Positions 12,128-23,338 are shown, counted from the stretch's first letter. The stretch is 64,000 bases of DNA from Omphiscola glabra (GCA_964017045.1 OZ024806.1:8576488-8640487); one strand, 5' to 3'. Notes: generated from the sequence alone by a model not told the origin. A program made the numbers and translations.

Positions 12128-15100
12128 TCAAATCCACAACTTTTCACAAACGTAAGGCATTTCATCTTGACAAGGGATATCATTTAACTTCGTCGTGCCC
12201 CATGCATACTGACAACAGTCTTCATCGCCATTATAGTCATCAGGCTGCCCGGCACGAAAATAATTGATCAGCTCATCGTACGTGACCGCCTGGCCGTTGT
12301 CCGTCCACACAAAAGTACCCTCCAATTGTATATCATTACATCCGAGCCAGAAAGAATCGCCAATGGCGTACGAAATATTTTCCAAAATGGCTAATTGGTC
12401 AATGGACCCCACCGGCATTAGATACGAGTCTTTCTCCTTACACGAAGCGTCGGCAGTGGCGTAGTTGACCCAATCCACGAAGACGCCTATGCACATAGCC
12501 TCGTTGCCGCGAACCACGATCTTGAATTCCCCAGAGCCAATATCGCAGACGATTCGTTTGTACAGCTGTCCCTCCCATGATGCAGGAGGCACGTAAGTGT
12601 TGCCAGAGGTGCCACCCGGGGTGCAGAGATGAGTGGAAGAGTTGTACATGACGCTGTAGCAATCGTGAAACTTATTTAAGCACATGATGACGCAAGACAG
12701 GAAGGAGCGTTCATACCTTCCTGCTCCGAGTCGCACCGGACCGAAGTCAGGGGACTGAACGTGGTAAAAAGTGATGTCTTTATCACCGATGCTTGAAGTG
12801 AACTCCGCTCCACTTGAGAGGACAGATCCTATTGAGATAGAAATGCAATATCATTTACATGGATAATATATTTTAGTAAGCGAAAGCATTTGTCACAATG
12901 AACAATGAAGTTGGCAATGGGTTTGGGAAGATTTTTTGTGGGGCTTCAATCCTAAACTTGGTGTTGTACATGATTAACTTTTCTGGTCTGTCCGAATATG
13001 TCTACTTTTATTAACTTTCTAATGTGTCCGGACACTGTTCAGTTTATTTTTGTCTCAAATTTTTTGTTTTCGTTCTAAAACCTTTATCTGGTAAAAGTTT
13101 TCCGTGACTTCCAATCCGTCATTAAATGATCTGTCATTGAAACCAGACCTGTTTACCCCTACGCTTTCGACGAAGTTACTTCTTTTTTTTAATCCGAAGA
13201 CTGCGACAAGCATAAAAAAAAACTACGCTTTTCAGTGGGTTTTTGTGTGTCTTTTTGATTTCTTTCTAATAAACCATTAATAATGTGGGGTATTGTCAAT
13301 AAAAAAGTTAGCGCACTTTTAGTGTTAACACCGTAAGAAATCGAATAAGAACAACATCCTTCGACAAATAGGAGAGCCATTACTTGTGTATTTCTTTAGG
13401 TTAACTTATATTAGCAGCTAAACAGCTGAGTGGATCTCTCCCCCCCCCCCGCTAACTGACCAAACTGCTCTTTGGAGCTTAAAACTACGTTTTTGAGAGC
13501 TTAAAACTACTCTGACACTAACCCTGGTGATAAACGGGTCTGCTCTGCCGACCAACTTCTTTTAACCTCGCTATTTGCCCCATCAATGATACACGCCACA
13601 AAGGTATCAATGAAGTGATCGAATGATACACGCCACAAAGGTATCAATGAAGTGATCGAATGATACACGCAACAAAGGTATCAATGAAGTGATCGAATGA
13701 TACACGACACAATGGTATCAATGGAGTGATCGAATGATACACGCCACAAAGGTATCAATGGAGAGATCGAATGATACACGCCACAAAGGTATCAATGGAG
13801 TGATCGAATGATACACGCCACAAAGGTATCAATGAAGTGATCGAATGATACACGCAACAAAGGTATCAATGAAGTGATCGACCCAACCAGGAAGGTCGTG
13901 TTCAATCTGAAACAAGTGTAAAGAGGGTAAAAAAATAGTATTGGATTTCGATACAGCTTTTAAGTAGATTAATGATACGCCAACAATTTGTGTAAATAAA
14001 ATCAAAATATGTAAAGCTTTAACTATGATTTAAAAAATCAAAAACAAATTCAAATGTTTCGGCAAATGCCTTTCTTCTTCCTCTTCTTCTATTTATTAAG
14101 GGTCCACGATCAATTTATTGATCATTCTGGCTCCTATGCATGTAGATGGGATTTGTAATGTTTCTGTGCCTGGTGTTGAAGAGGATATTTCACTGGTTGA
14201 AATAACACCTGCACAATATGGACATGTCAAACTCATTAGATCTAGATCTTTTTTTCAAACAGTCTGGAGATGCTACACCTCGTTGACGTAATATAAAAGT
14301 GAATGATGAGGATGGTGCATGCAGTCCCCTTTTTGGCTATCCTTGATCTGAAGGCAGTCAGTTGAAGAGAATCAAATGGTTAATATTTTTTGTTGAGGTT
14401 ATAGAAATACGTTTACGTTCTTTCTTTTCCAATCATTAAGAAATAATTCCACCTAAATGAATTTTCCACGTTAATAAAGAGATTTTCAATTTTCAAAAGC
14501 AGGTTATTTTAAAGAAAATAGTCCTATATCTAAATCCTTTAAATTAACTTCGCTTTTGATTTTGGCTGGCTGGCAAAATCTTGGGACGCTTAATTGACCT
14601 ACTTCCCGTCAAATCATCAAGCTGAAACTTTGCACACAAACTCGTTGCCAATGACAACACATTCTAAAAAAAATCCAGTCCAATCCCCATTAATAATTTT
14701 TTCCTGATTTTCTAGGGGAAGATGGCGGAAATAGGAAAACAATTGATGACACTTGTTTCACGAAATAAAATTCCCGATTACTGCCCTAAATGAGATTATT
14801 TTAAAAAATCGCAAGTGCGTTTGTTGCGTAATATTTTCCTTTGTTTTTCTGAAATGCTAATAGTCGGTTAAATAAATCCGCGGTTTTCTTGATATCTTAA
14901 AGAGATTGGCCAGACTTTATGCCCGGATGTTCTATGAATAGATTTTAGCCATTAAATGACAAACCCTATATAGCATTCTGCCACTCCGTTCTGGCACTAG
15001 CAAATCAGAAATTTTTAACAGATGACAATATCAGAAAAGCAAGTGAAACTAAAATAACTAACACATAGTATATTAAGAATAATAATAATGAATTAAGGGA

Positions 15101-15759
15101 ACCCTTGGAAATATAAAAAAGAACAACAATATCGACAACCAAATGGAACTGTAACTACCTAAACTTGTATGAGTTAACCGTTTTTATCAGTACTAACACA
15201 CCATTACAATCGAAAATGCTCTGCCCATATATACATATTGAAAATCACATTACAAGAGTACATGCGCTGTCTAATAGAACTGTATTGAATAAACTCTTAA
15301 TGAAAGAGCGTACACTGTCCAATAGAACATTTAGATAATACACTGTCCAATAGAACATTGAGATAATACACTGTCCAATAGAACATTGAGATAATACACT
15401 GTCCAATAGAACATTGAGATAATACACTGTCCAATAGAACATTGAGATAATACACTGTCCAATAGAACATTTAGATAATACACTGTCCAATAGAACATTT
15501 AGATAATACACTGTCCAATAGAACATTTAGATAATACACTGTTCAATAGAACATTTAGATAATTCACTTGCAATAGAACATTTAGATAATACACTGTCCA
15601 ATAGAACATTTAGATAATACGCTGACCAATAGAAAATTTAGACCATACACCGTCGTACAGAACATATAGAGCGTACACTTCCCAGTAGGGTGTGACTGAA
15701 AATGAATCACCTATAAGAACCACCAGTAGTTCCTTTCGTAAGACTTGTCCTTGCGCCAT
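12128..15759 (-). CDS. Secreted C-type lectin L1 (QPD type), two exons
   Basis: The model joins 15,711-15,759 and 12,128-12,828 (49 + 701 nt, 249 residues). The donor ATAG|GTGATT and acceptor CTCAATAG|GATCTG are both phase 1. Exon 1 begins MAQGQVLRKELLVVLI and continues into GSVLSSGAE, a plausible signal peptide. Residues about 62-85 hold a PAN/apple-like cysteine cluster. A C-type lectin domain follows, with C146, a WLGC block near 177, W191, QPD at 211-213, C221, LND at 231-233, C236 and C244. In this family QPD usually goes with galactose-type binding and LND supplies Ca2+ ligands, so it is probably a Ca2+-dependent sugar-binding protein, perhaps for immunity or mucus. Exon 1 was placed by paralogy with L0. 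The donor is weaker than those of L0 and L3. Confidence 0.8.
12829..13586 (-). other. L1 intron, proximal part
   Basis: Intron sequence next to the L1 acceptor with a polypyrimidine tract (TTGCATTTCTATCTCAATAG). There is a C-run at 13,440-13,450. No exon is visible. Confidence 0.5.
13587..13880 (+). repeat. 37-bp minisatellite in the L1 intron
   Basis: Eight copies of GATACACGCCACAAAGGTAT + CAATGAAGTGATCGAAT, with little divergence, so recent or actively homogenised. Confidence 0.9.
14090..14370 (+). repeat. Duplicated or dispersed intronic repeat
   Basis: The left part (GGTCCACGATCAATTTATTG, ATCATTCTGGCTCCTATG) recurs at 28,330-28,375. The right part (14,225-14,355) recurs at 362-470. The two parts may be one dispersed element. 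Confidence 0.5.
14545..14870 (+). mobile_element. Inverted-repeat element family, half copy
   Basis: Forward arm with AATTAACTTCGCTTTTG, GGCAAAATCTTGGGACG, ACTCGTTGCCAATGACAACA, TGAGATTATTTTAAAAAATC and GCAAGTGCGTTTGTTGCGTA. It lies inside the L1 intron. Confidence 0.65.
15301..15665 (+). repeat. 28-bp minisatellite (AATACACTGTCCAATAGAAC + ATTTAGAT)
   Basis: About 13 copies in the L1 intron, close to exon 1. A subset reads ATTGAGAT instead of ATTTAGAT, and these occur as a block (about 15,350-15,450), which suggests block duplication. Confidence 0.9.
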
Positions 15760-15798
15760 CTTCAGCAAACTGAGCCACGCCTCTTAGATTTGTATATG

Positions 15799-15912
15799 TG
15801 ACGTCACACGCTTTTGATGACGTAGAAGCAGATGTTCATGTTCACTCAGTCACGCCTGAGATTGACATTCATGACGTCACATCGACTGCGGTCTTTATAT
15901 ATATATAGTAGT
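15799..15912 (-). promoter_or_regulatory. Putative L1 promoter: TATA box and two CRE palindromes
   Basis: On the minus strand CTATATATATATAAAG (about 15,892-15,907) is followed by TGACGTCA at 15,872-15,879 and again at 15,799-15,806, then the ATG at 15,759. The arrangement matches the L0 promoter (2,280-2,392). CREB/ATF control is inferred from the exact palindromes. Both lie downstream of the TATA box, so they may act from the 5' UTR, or the start site may differ from the one implied. Confidence 0.45.
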
Positions 15913-15984
15913 TCAACGTTTTGCCTGAGCCAAATATAACTAAATTTAAACGTAACATGCTCAGTTTCCTGGATGAAATAATAC

Positions 15985-16540
15985 AAGATGTTCAGTCTAT
16001 TGGGCTCAAATCTCTATGTATCCACCACCACCCCTGGTATTCAGTGATGCGTAACCAGGCAACTGACTTGCTTCGTTGTCTGTTACATATTTTTTAATCC
16101 TGGTTAACGGCATAGGGATTTTTTACAATTGCATCGCCTTGGGCCATCATTTTGTATTCTAATATAAAATACCGCTGTGTTTATTGTGTAAGTATAAAAC
16201 GTATTGATCATAAATGATAATTTTTCCCCTTCAAATATATATTTTTAAAGTAAAAGAAAGTTGGGGGGTTGATATTACAGAACGATTGAGGAATATTGGA
16301 TGCTTAAAGGAAATACTGCATGGTTTTCAAAGAGCCGGGCCTCATTTTTGACAAGTCCTTCCCCCAAAAGACACGACTAATGAACATTAAAAAAAATTTT
16401 AAAGTATATTTTGACCTTATATCTCGTGTAAAATATCTGAAGCTGGCTGAACTGCTCATGCAGAGCCAAACGTACAGTGTCTATTCATAATCATTATTTT
16501 TCTGTGTAGAACGCTGCCATTTTGTACTATTCAGTTATCT
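15985..16540. other. No gene seen
   Basis: AT-rich sequence upstream of L1. No domain or RNA signal. Confidence 0.45.
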
Positions 16541-16663
16541 GAATGAAGTGGACGCGTGCCATATTAACTGTGCTACATGCATTACAGAGGAAACAAAAGC
16601 CAAGAGTTATTTTATCGCTCAATCTGTCTCCAAGAAGTTTTACCGTTGCCGCTTCAAAAATTC

Positions 16664-17186
16664 TTCCACCCCGTTCAGAATGTCTCCCATCCCATTCAAA
16701 ATTTCCCCAACCCAATCAAAATGTATCCCATCCCATTCAAAATGTCCCCCACCCCAATCAAAATGTCTCCCATCCCAATCAAAATGTCTTCCATCACATT
16801 CAAAATGTCCCCCACCCCAATCAAAATGTCCCCCACACCATTCAAAATGTCTCTCATCCCATTCAAAATTTCCCCCACACCATTCAAAATGTCTCCCATA
16901 CCATTCAAAATGTCCCCTACCCAATCAAAATGTCCCCCACACCATTCAAAATGTCTCCCACACCATTCAAAATGTCCCCCACTCAATCAAAATGTCCCCA
17001 TCCCATTCAAAATGTCTCTCAGCCCATTCAAAATGTCCCCCACCCAATCAAAATGTCCCCCACACCATTCAAAATGTCTCCCACACCATTCAAAATGTCC
17101 CCCACCCAATCAAAATGTCCCCCATCTCATTTTAAAATGTCTCCCACCCCATTCAAAATGTCCCCCGCCCGTTCATTTTGTCCCCA
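16664..17186 (+). repeat. 19-21-bp minisatellite (CATTCAAAATGTCTCCCACA)
   Basis: About 26 units alternating CATTCAAAATGT and CAATCAAAATGT, followed by C-rich spacers. The mostly 21-bp period keeps several frames open on both strands; these are artefacts. The G-rich minus strand could form unusual DNA structures. Confidence 0.85.
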
Positions 17187-17299
17187 CTGCGCCTTGTTCT
17201 TTTAACGACGCGCACACAAAATACACAGAAATAATGCGACATCAAACCTTCTACAAAACGAAGAAATCAAGACGGAGATATTGCCACGTTTATTTTTTA

Positions 17300-18210
17300 A
17301 AAATCCTAGATATTAACTTCGCTTTTGTTCATGAGTGGCTAGCTGGGCGGAGGGACTGTTAAAACCTTAGGACGGCTACTTGATCCACTTTCCGTCAACC
17401 CATCGTGCTAAAATTCGACAAATAGGCTCGTTAATGTTGATAACACATTTTTTTAAAAATTCGGTAACAGTCCCCAAAAATTAAGTTTTCTCTGATTTTC
17501 AAGGGCAGATGAACTGAAATTCCCGATAACTGCGCTAAATGAGCTTCTTTTAACAAAATATATCGCATGTGCGTTTGGTACGTACTATTTGCTTTTGTTT
17601 GGCAGAAATAGTTGGGGTAATAACTCTGCGGTGTACAAGCGGATGGAACATTAGAATATTAATATAGTTCAGGGGCGTGAACAAAATGAGCGGTTGAAGT
17701 AAGTGTCATTATACCTTCATCTTCCCATAGAAGACACGAAAAACAGATTTTTGGAGTGGTTGGGGTTGGTGATGAAAATTTAATAAAACGTGTTGTCATT
17801 GGCAACACGTCCATGTGCCAAGTTTCAGCTCGATAGGTTGGTGGGAAGTGGGTGAATTAGTTGTCCCTTAAACAAACCGGATAAACTGAATTTATGGGTG
17901 AGGGTAAAGGGTGGGTGGGGCTAAAAATGTACTGTATACCCAAATGCAAAGCACGTAGCAACATCTACACAGTTAATCTCCCCACCAAAACACGCACCCT
18001 CTGAATTAACATTCCTCCCCCATGAAAATCTGAATTTGGGGGTTTGGGGTAGGGGTGGGCTGAACATTTCATATTGTTGTCATCCGCAACGAGTCTCTGT
18101 GCCAAGTTTCAGCTTGATAGGATGATGGGAAGTCGGCCACGCAGCCTTCCCAAGATTTTGCCACAAACACACGAACACGTGAACAGAAGCTAATTAAGTT
18201 AATATCAAGG
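17300..18210. mobile_element. Inverted-repeat (foldback-like) element, fullest copy
   Basis: The left arm (about 17,310-17,600) reads ATATTAACTTCGCTTTTGTT, then TCCGTCAACCCATCGTGCTA, then AACTGCGCTAAATGAG and GCGTTTGGTACGTA. The right arm (about 17,660-18,205) has the reverse complement of the same series, including CCAAGTTTCAGCTTGATAGG and AGCTAATTAAGTTAATATC. The CCAAGTTTCAGC block occurs twice in the right arm (near 17,817 and 18,103). No protein is encoded. Single-arm relatives lie at 4,330, 6,935, 14,545 and 30,775. Confidence 0.6.
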
Positions 18211-19590
18211 TTTTATAAGAGAGGCGTAATTGGATACCTTAATAAATCAATACATAAATATGAGAAAATAATTCATTATTTTTTGTTTTTGTATTACGAT
18301 GTGGGTAGTTATGATGAAAAAATAAATTCTATAAAAAAAAGTGAAGTTTTGCAGAGAGCTAAATATAAATTGATGACGTCAAGCTGCACACTATATTTAA
18401 ACGGAATTTAAAAAGCATAAAATGTTTTAATACCACGACATATTGTCTTGGGGACAGCTTAAAAAACTTGATCAAACTTTTGATGCTTTCTTGATGAAAA
18501 TATTTTTGTTAAAAGAAGCGCTATTAGTAGCTAATATAAAAATATTATAAGATAAGATGGAGTCGCCCAGGGTGTTGCAAATGTAAACAGCCCGGCAGCA
18601 AACGGTGCTCTCCTTATTGACGGATTATTTCGATGAAGATAGCATAATACCAAAACAATATGCTCAATAAATAATAGAGCTAATCAGTTAATGTCCCTTA
18701 TGTAATTGAATTTCCGTCTTTACCTTGCAATAATTATCTCAGTTGTTAAAAAAATCTATAAATCAAATTGTAATTATCAACTCAAGAAACGAACTATTGT
18801 TAAAATACCGCAACGATAACTTGAAGCTTGGGTTAACGAGTAAATTATTGTGCTAGTCATAATTTGTATAATATTATTTTGATAATTGTATTGTGTTATC
18901 AATTGTTTTTATGGTCGGGAATGGAGGTACAAGGTAGTTCAGCGACTCGTTGGTGTACAAGATATCAAATACTTATCTTGAGGCTTATCGCACAAAAGAA
19001 AACGAAAAGAAATTACTGGGCACAATTAATTAAATTTAATGATGGATGTTTTCATTAAATATAAAATTCCAGCCAAGGAAAAATCTTTACTCTCAAATAA
19101 AATGCGTAGCTTTTGTTTTGAAAAAATACAACTCCTTCCCTTATGTAAGGAAGCTATTATTTATTTGTTATTTAGAAGTTGATGAATGAAATATGTTTGG
19201 TAAATGTTGGAGTGTTTTGGAATAATGAGGCTTGGTACGAATCAATTGCTACCAATAACACACTGAAAAATTTCTACCCTCAGAAGCCATGCGAGGGAAT
19301 ATGCGCAATTTGTTAATAATAACAGAGCAAGTTTCAATCAATAATTTTTCCGATGTCTCTAATCTTGTGTCTTGAACTCAATCAATGAGCTCTGTAGAAT
19401 AACGTGGAAGTAATGTAGTGGAAGGAAAATGTTCCCAGTGGGCAAACGTTCAGATGCTGCTCGTACAGAAAAGACGGGGTACTTTAAGTCTGATTGGAGT
19501 TTGTATAAGGAGGATATATTATAATGTTTAAAACTGAAAGAAAAGTAACCTGCACAACTTTAAAAAAAGATTGGTAAATAATTCATAACA
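18211..19590. other. AT-rich region with a duplicated segment
   Basis: No gene. 18,880-19,090 matches 6,640-6,860 (see that entry). The remainder is AT-rich with no recognisable family. Confidence 0.45.
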
Positions 19591-19639
19591 AAATTCATTG
19601 CTGCATATTAGATATCGCTTTTTTTGCAACAGCATAAAT

Positions 19640-20290
19640 ATTCTGAAATATTGCTACCAATAACACATAGAAGGTTCGAAGTTTACACGCGAAGGCATGG
19701 AATAGTTCACATAGGAACATCGTTGAGCCTAACTGGCGAGGACGCAACACAATCTTCCCAGTCCATCGCATTTTTGTAATAGTTATGTTCAAAGATCATA
19801 ACTTGAACTTCTAACTTCATCAGTTAACTATGTGTTCTCCATTCCAAATATACCCCACTTCCACACCCACGCCAGTTGCGTCAACGCACATCCAGCCCAG
19901 ACTTCAAGATGCAGCCCTTAGCATCATCATGTTTTCCAATGTCTTCACCGACGGCACAAATGCACCTTTCACATTCGCAGTCAGTTTCTGCATCTTGGGA
20001 AAAAAACATTGTTCCTGGATATCCCGAAACAGGAGACAGAGGCTCCGTGAGAAACCATCTTATATTCTTTATCTGGGATCCTACCAACCCGTGTGAAAGA
20101 TGTCATCCCACCCGCAGGGGGACGGTCAGCGAATCTTTCCACGGGAGTGGGGGATGTGTGTGCTGTGTATGCTGATGTGTTCGAAACTACTAAAGCTGAA
20201 TGAATCCGTTATTAAACTCTTGAATCTGGGGAATGACGTCGATGTATTACACCAACCCTGATACGTTTGATGTATACCAAATTCGCATGG
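19640..20290 (-). pseudogene. C-type lectin pseudogene (large exon)
   Basis: The minus strand carries a decayed copy of the L2/L3 large exon in broken frames. From about 20,275 down it reads YQGWCNTSTSFPRFKSL and DSFSFSSFEHIS (compare YPGWTDSS and DSFSFSFNPVS in L2). It continues with MVSHGASVSCFGISRNNV, GAFVPSVKTLENMMMLR and GYIWNGEH, then EDCVASSPVRLNDVP and a C-x7-C ending. Several stops and at least three frameshifts are present. Its 5' side stops where a hAT end begins (20,295), so acceptor and first exon are lost or displaced. Confidence 0.75.
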
Positions 20291-20294
20291 TGTA

Positions 20295-21139
20295 CAGCGG
20301 GGGGTCTCAAACTTAAATTATCTGGGGGCCTCAGGAGGTAGGGTCTGAGTGAGACTGAGCCGCACCAAGTGTTCCACAAAAAAGTGATTACAAATTCAAT
20401 AAAGTAAAACTCTTACACTTACAATCTGTTCAACCTTTATTGATAACAAAAAAAAAAAAACATTAAGGAATATCAAGAACTAGGCTTCCCTTGTTTCCTC
20501 CAACTCCATGTTGCCAGAGACCTGGCAGCACTTCTTCTTATACAGCTGAGCAACATTTGGCTTGAGTGAGGAAGCAACTGAGACCTCAGTATAGCTTGAA
20601 AATTCTTATCATTAAGTTTGGCCCTGAACTGTGACTTGCTAAAGCTGAAATGGGAAAAGAGCTTTCCCCACTGATAGGTACTCCCAAAAAAGACACATTA
20701 TTTGCTTGAACAACCTGGAAATCTCAGGGAAGGTGGAGGACAAGAAAGCGGGGGCATCTTCCATATTGATGAGAAAGGGTCAGCAAAATTTGAAAAGTGG
20801 CTCTGTGTGTTTTGAAGTCTGCTATACCTGTGATCAAATTATTCCGGTAGCTTTTCAATGGCATCAATATACTTACTACTGAATGGTGTGCCCGAGTACG
20901 TGTGTACTATGCATGTTGGGAATTGGCAGAGGTTTCTCTGCGAAAGCTGGGCTCTCCATTACACAAGTTTTGTGCAGAATGCTCTGACATTGTTATAGGC
21001 AACAATGACAAGCTGCCTCTGGCCTTGCAACTTCTCGTTGTATACATTCAGCCCCTGTGCAATGTCAAAAAGAAAAGTCAAGTCCATGAGGCATTTGGGA
21101 TCACTTAGTACAGGAACAACGTCCGTATCATTCTCCATG
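20295..21139 (-). mobile_element. hAT (GTF2IRD2/ZBED-like) transposase relic
   Basis: The plus-strand left end is CAGCGGGGGGTCTCAAACTT, a Charlie-type terminus. The minus strand encodes a degenerate C-terminal transposase half, including DPKCLMDLTFLFDIAQGLNV, NEKLQGQRQLVIVAYNNVRA and later blocks matching the plus-strand copy at 50,540-52,145. The 3' UTR also matches that copy (CCACAAAAAAGTGATTACAA, TTCAATAAAGT). The N-terminal half is missing; coding sense stops where the SINE-derived 54-bp array begins. Confidence 0.7.
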
Positions 21140-21145
21140 AAGGTT

Positions 21146-21920
21146 TATTAATTTTGGATGTCCACTCATCTAAGACCTGCACAACGGGTGGATGGGACTC
21201 ATTAACCTTGGATGTCCACTCATCTAAGACCAGCACAACGAGTGGATGGGACTCGTTAATTTTGGATGTCCACTCATCTAAGGCCAGCACAACGGGTGGA
21301 TGGGACTCATTAATTTTGGATGTCCACTCATCTAAGACCTGCACAACGGGTGGATGGGACTGTTTAACCTTGGATGTCCACTCATCTAAGACCAGCATAA
21401 CGGGTGGATGGGACTCTTTAACCTTGGATGTCCACTCATCTAAGACCAGCACAACGGGTGGATGGGACTCATTAACCTTGGATGTCCACTCATCTAAGAC
21501 CAGCACAACGGGTGGATGGGACTCTTTAACCTTGGATGTCCACTCATCTAAGACCTGCACAACGGGTGGATGGGACTCATTAACCTTGGATGTCCACTCA
21601 TCTAAGACCAGCACAACGGGTGGATGGGACTCTTTAACCTTGGATGTCCACTCATCTAAGACCAGCACAACGGGTGGATGGGACTCATTAATTTTGGATG
21701 TCCACTCATCTAAGACTTGCACAACGGGTGGATGGGACTCATTAACCTTGGATGTCCACTCATCTAATACCAGCACAACGGGTGGATGGGACTCATTAAC
21801 CTTGGATGTCCACTCATCTAAGACGAGCACAACGGGTGGATGGGACTCATTAACCTTGGATGTCCATTCATCTAAGACCAGCACAACGGGTGGATGGGAT
21901 TCAAACCTTGAGATGGGTTA
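21146..21920 (+). repeat. 54-bp minisatellite derived from a SINE segment
   Basis: Fourteen copies of a 54-bp unit containing GGGTGGATGGGACTCATTAA, CCTTGGATGTCCACTCATCT and AAGACCAGCACAAC. The unit aligns end to end with one 54-bp stretch of the tRNA-derived SINE at 47,695-48,045 (47,788-47,841). After the last unit, ATTCAAACCTTGAGATGGG continues as in the SINE. The period is 18 codons, so long frames exist on both strands; I regard them as non-coding. Confidence 0.9.
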
Positions 21921-22202
21921 ACATTTAAGTCTTCAATCTTAAATATGTCGTTATATAAAGTGCATCCTTAAAAAATGTGATGAGCTAAGATGTCTCTTGA
22001 AACAAACTAAGGTTTCATGTTGACGTTATTTTTGTTTTGGTTTTAAAAAGATTTTTGTTGATGAAAGTCACGTTTTTCATTATTTCCACAACTTTGAATT
22101 TCATTTTTTTTTTTTTAAATTAGAATCAAAACGTCCATGTTCAAATATCTGGTCTAAGTGTTACCACTGTCATTAAAGTTATATATCCCAATCTCCAAAC
22201 AT

Positions 22203-22345
22203 AGGACCAATAAATGATATAAGATAACATAGGACGGATAAATTATATAGGATAACATAGGGCCATTAAATGATATAAGATAACAGAAGACCAATAAATG
22301 ATATAGATAACAGATGACCAATAAATGACATCAGATAACAAACAA
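22203..22345 (+). repeat. 28-bp minisatellite (GACCAATAAATGATATAAGA + TAACATAG)
   Basis: Five imperfect copies. The surrounding 21,920-22,465 is otherwise AT-rich without genes. Confidence 0.8.
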
Positions 22346-22467
22346 ATGATTCATAGAGTTGACGAATGACAGCGCAGAAAAGACAACATATCACATCCAT
22401 AAGAACCGTGCCCCGCATTGTTGTCCGAAGAGAATTCAGATGATGGCGTGTGTCACTTAAACTAATT

Positions 22468-23055
22468 TATGTTGTACCTGCTCGAGTAGACATGTTCCTA
22501 TGGGCATGGCATTTGGCTGCAGATTTTGATTGAGCATAAAATGCACGACGAATCATGTCAAGATAATTAAGGGACGGCCATGGAAACTCGAATGAAACCG
22601 TTTCTACTTCTTTTTGTTTTTGTTCCGCATTTTAGATGGAGTAGTTTTACATCGACCGTGTGTAACTGTCTCGCTGTACAATAAAAAATGGAATATGTCA
22701 GCAGCATAAAATTTGTTTAAATGGTGGGATATAAATTATTTAAAAATAAGAAATAAATTAAGCGTCTGATTGATACGCAAATTATGTTAAAATGATAGAT
22801 TCGATCCCCTCGTTTATAATCGGATATTGTATTAAAAAAATATAATGTCTTATACTTATAGCAGAGGAGCTAGAATGTTTATATTTAAATGACTTCTATT
22901 GATTAAGTTTATAACATTTCAATAAATTGCCCGAGCTCGTTACAATCATTAGAATGTTTATAGACAATCATAAAGCAATAAAAATTACTTTCATCCCCAG
23001 GGGAAATCATGCTCCTTCAATTTTGTAAATATGTCTACCCGAGCAGGTACAACAT
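22468..23055. mobile_element. Candidate DNA element with 25-bp terminal inverted repeats
   Basis: ATGTTGTACCTGCTCGAGTA + GACAT (22,468-22,492) is mirrored at 23,031-23,055 with one mismatch. The 588-bp unit is AT-rich and encodes nothing. No clear target duplication. It ends directly at a LINE tail and lies 280 bp before the GPCR. Confidence 0.4.
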
Positions 23056-23133
23056 ATACAGCGCGGTGAGCCTAGCCCTAGGCTGGGGTACCGCGCTATA
23101 TAAGACAACATATAATAATAATAATAATAATAA
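23056..23133 (+). mobile_element. LINE 3' tail copy
   Basis: GCGCGGTGAGCCTAGCCCTA, GGCTGGGGTACCGCGCTATA and (ATA)n match the 3' end of the LINE at 4,824-5,578. It is an extremely 5'-truncated copy, or a SINE sharing the tail. Confidence 0.7.
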
Positions 23134-23338
23134 TTTTTAGACCGTTAAATTACTTTGCGCTCGAGTGTTCAGTGCACTTATCGATATTTTTGCTCAACAT
23201 TATAAACCATTAAAAGTATAGCTTCCCACTCACGCTTTGAAAAGTCAGCGAACCTCACGACACGCTGAGTTGGCTTGGGGGCGTAGACGAAGTTAGAGTT
23301 AATTCACTTAAACACATTTCATCAGTCGTATCTCCGAG

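Noticed and set aside
13587..13880. Resemblance to a CRISPR array (regular direct repeats)
   Set aside because: The units are contiguous with no unique spacers, in a eukaryotic intron. It is a minisatellite. The same applies to the other arrays.
16543..17362. Plus-strand frames of 195-261 codons rich in P, S, K and H
   Set aside because: They run through the 19-21-bp array. The non-repetitive ends show no domain, and alternative frames are equally open.
21105..21921. Long frames on both strands with an 18-residue repeat
   Set aside because: The repeat is a SINE-derived 54-bp minisatellite; openness follows from the period being a multiple of three.
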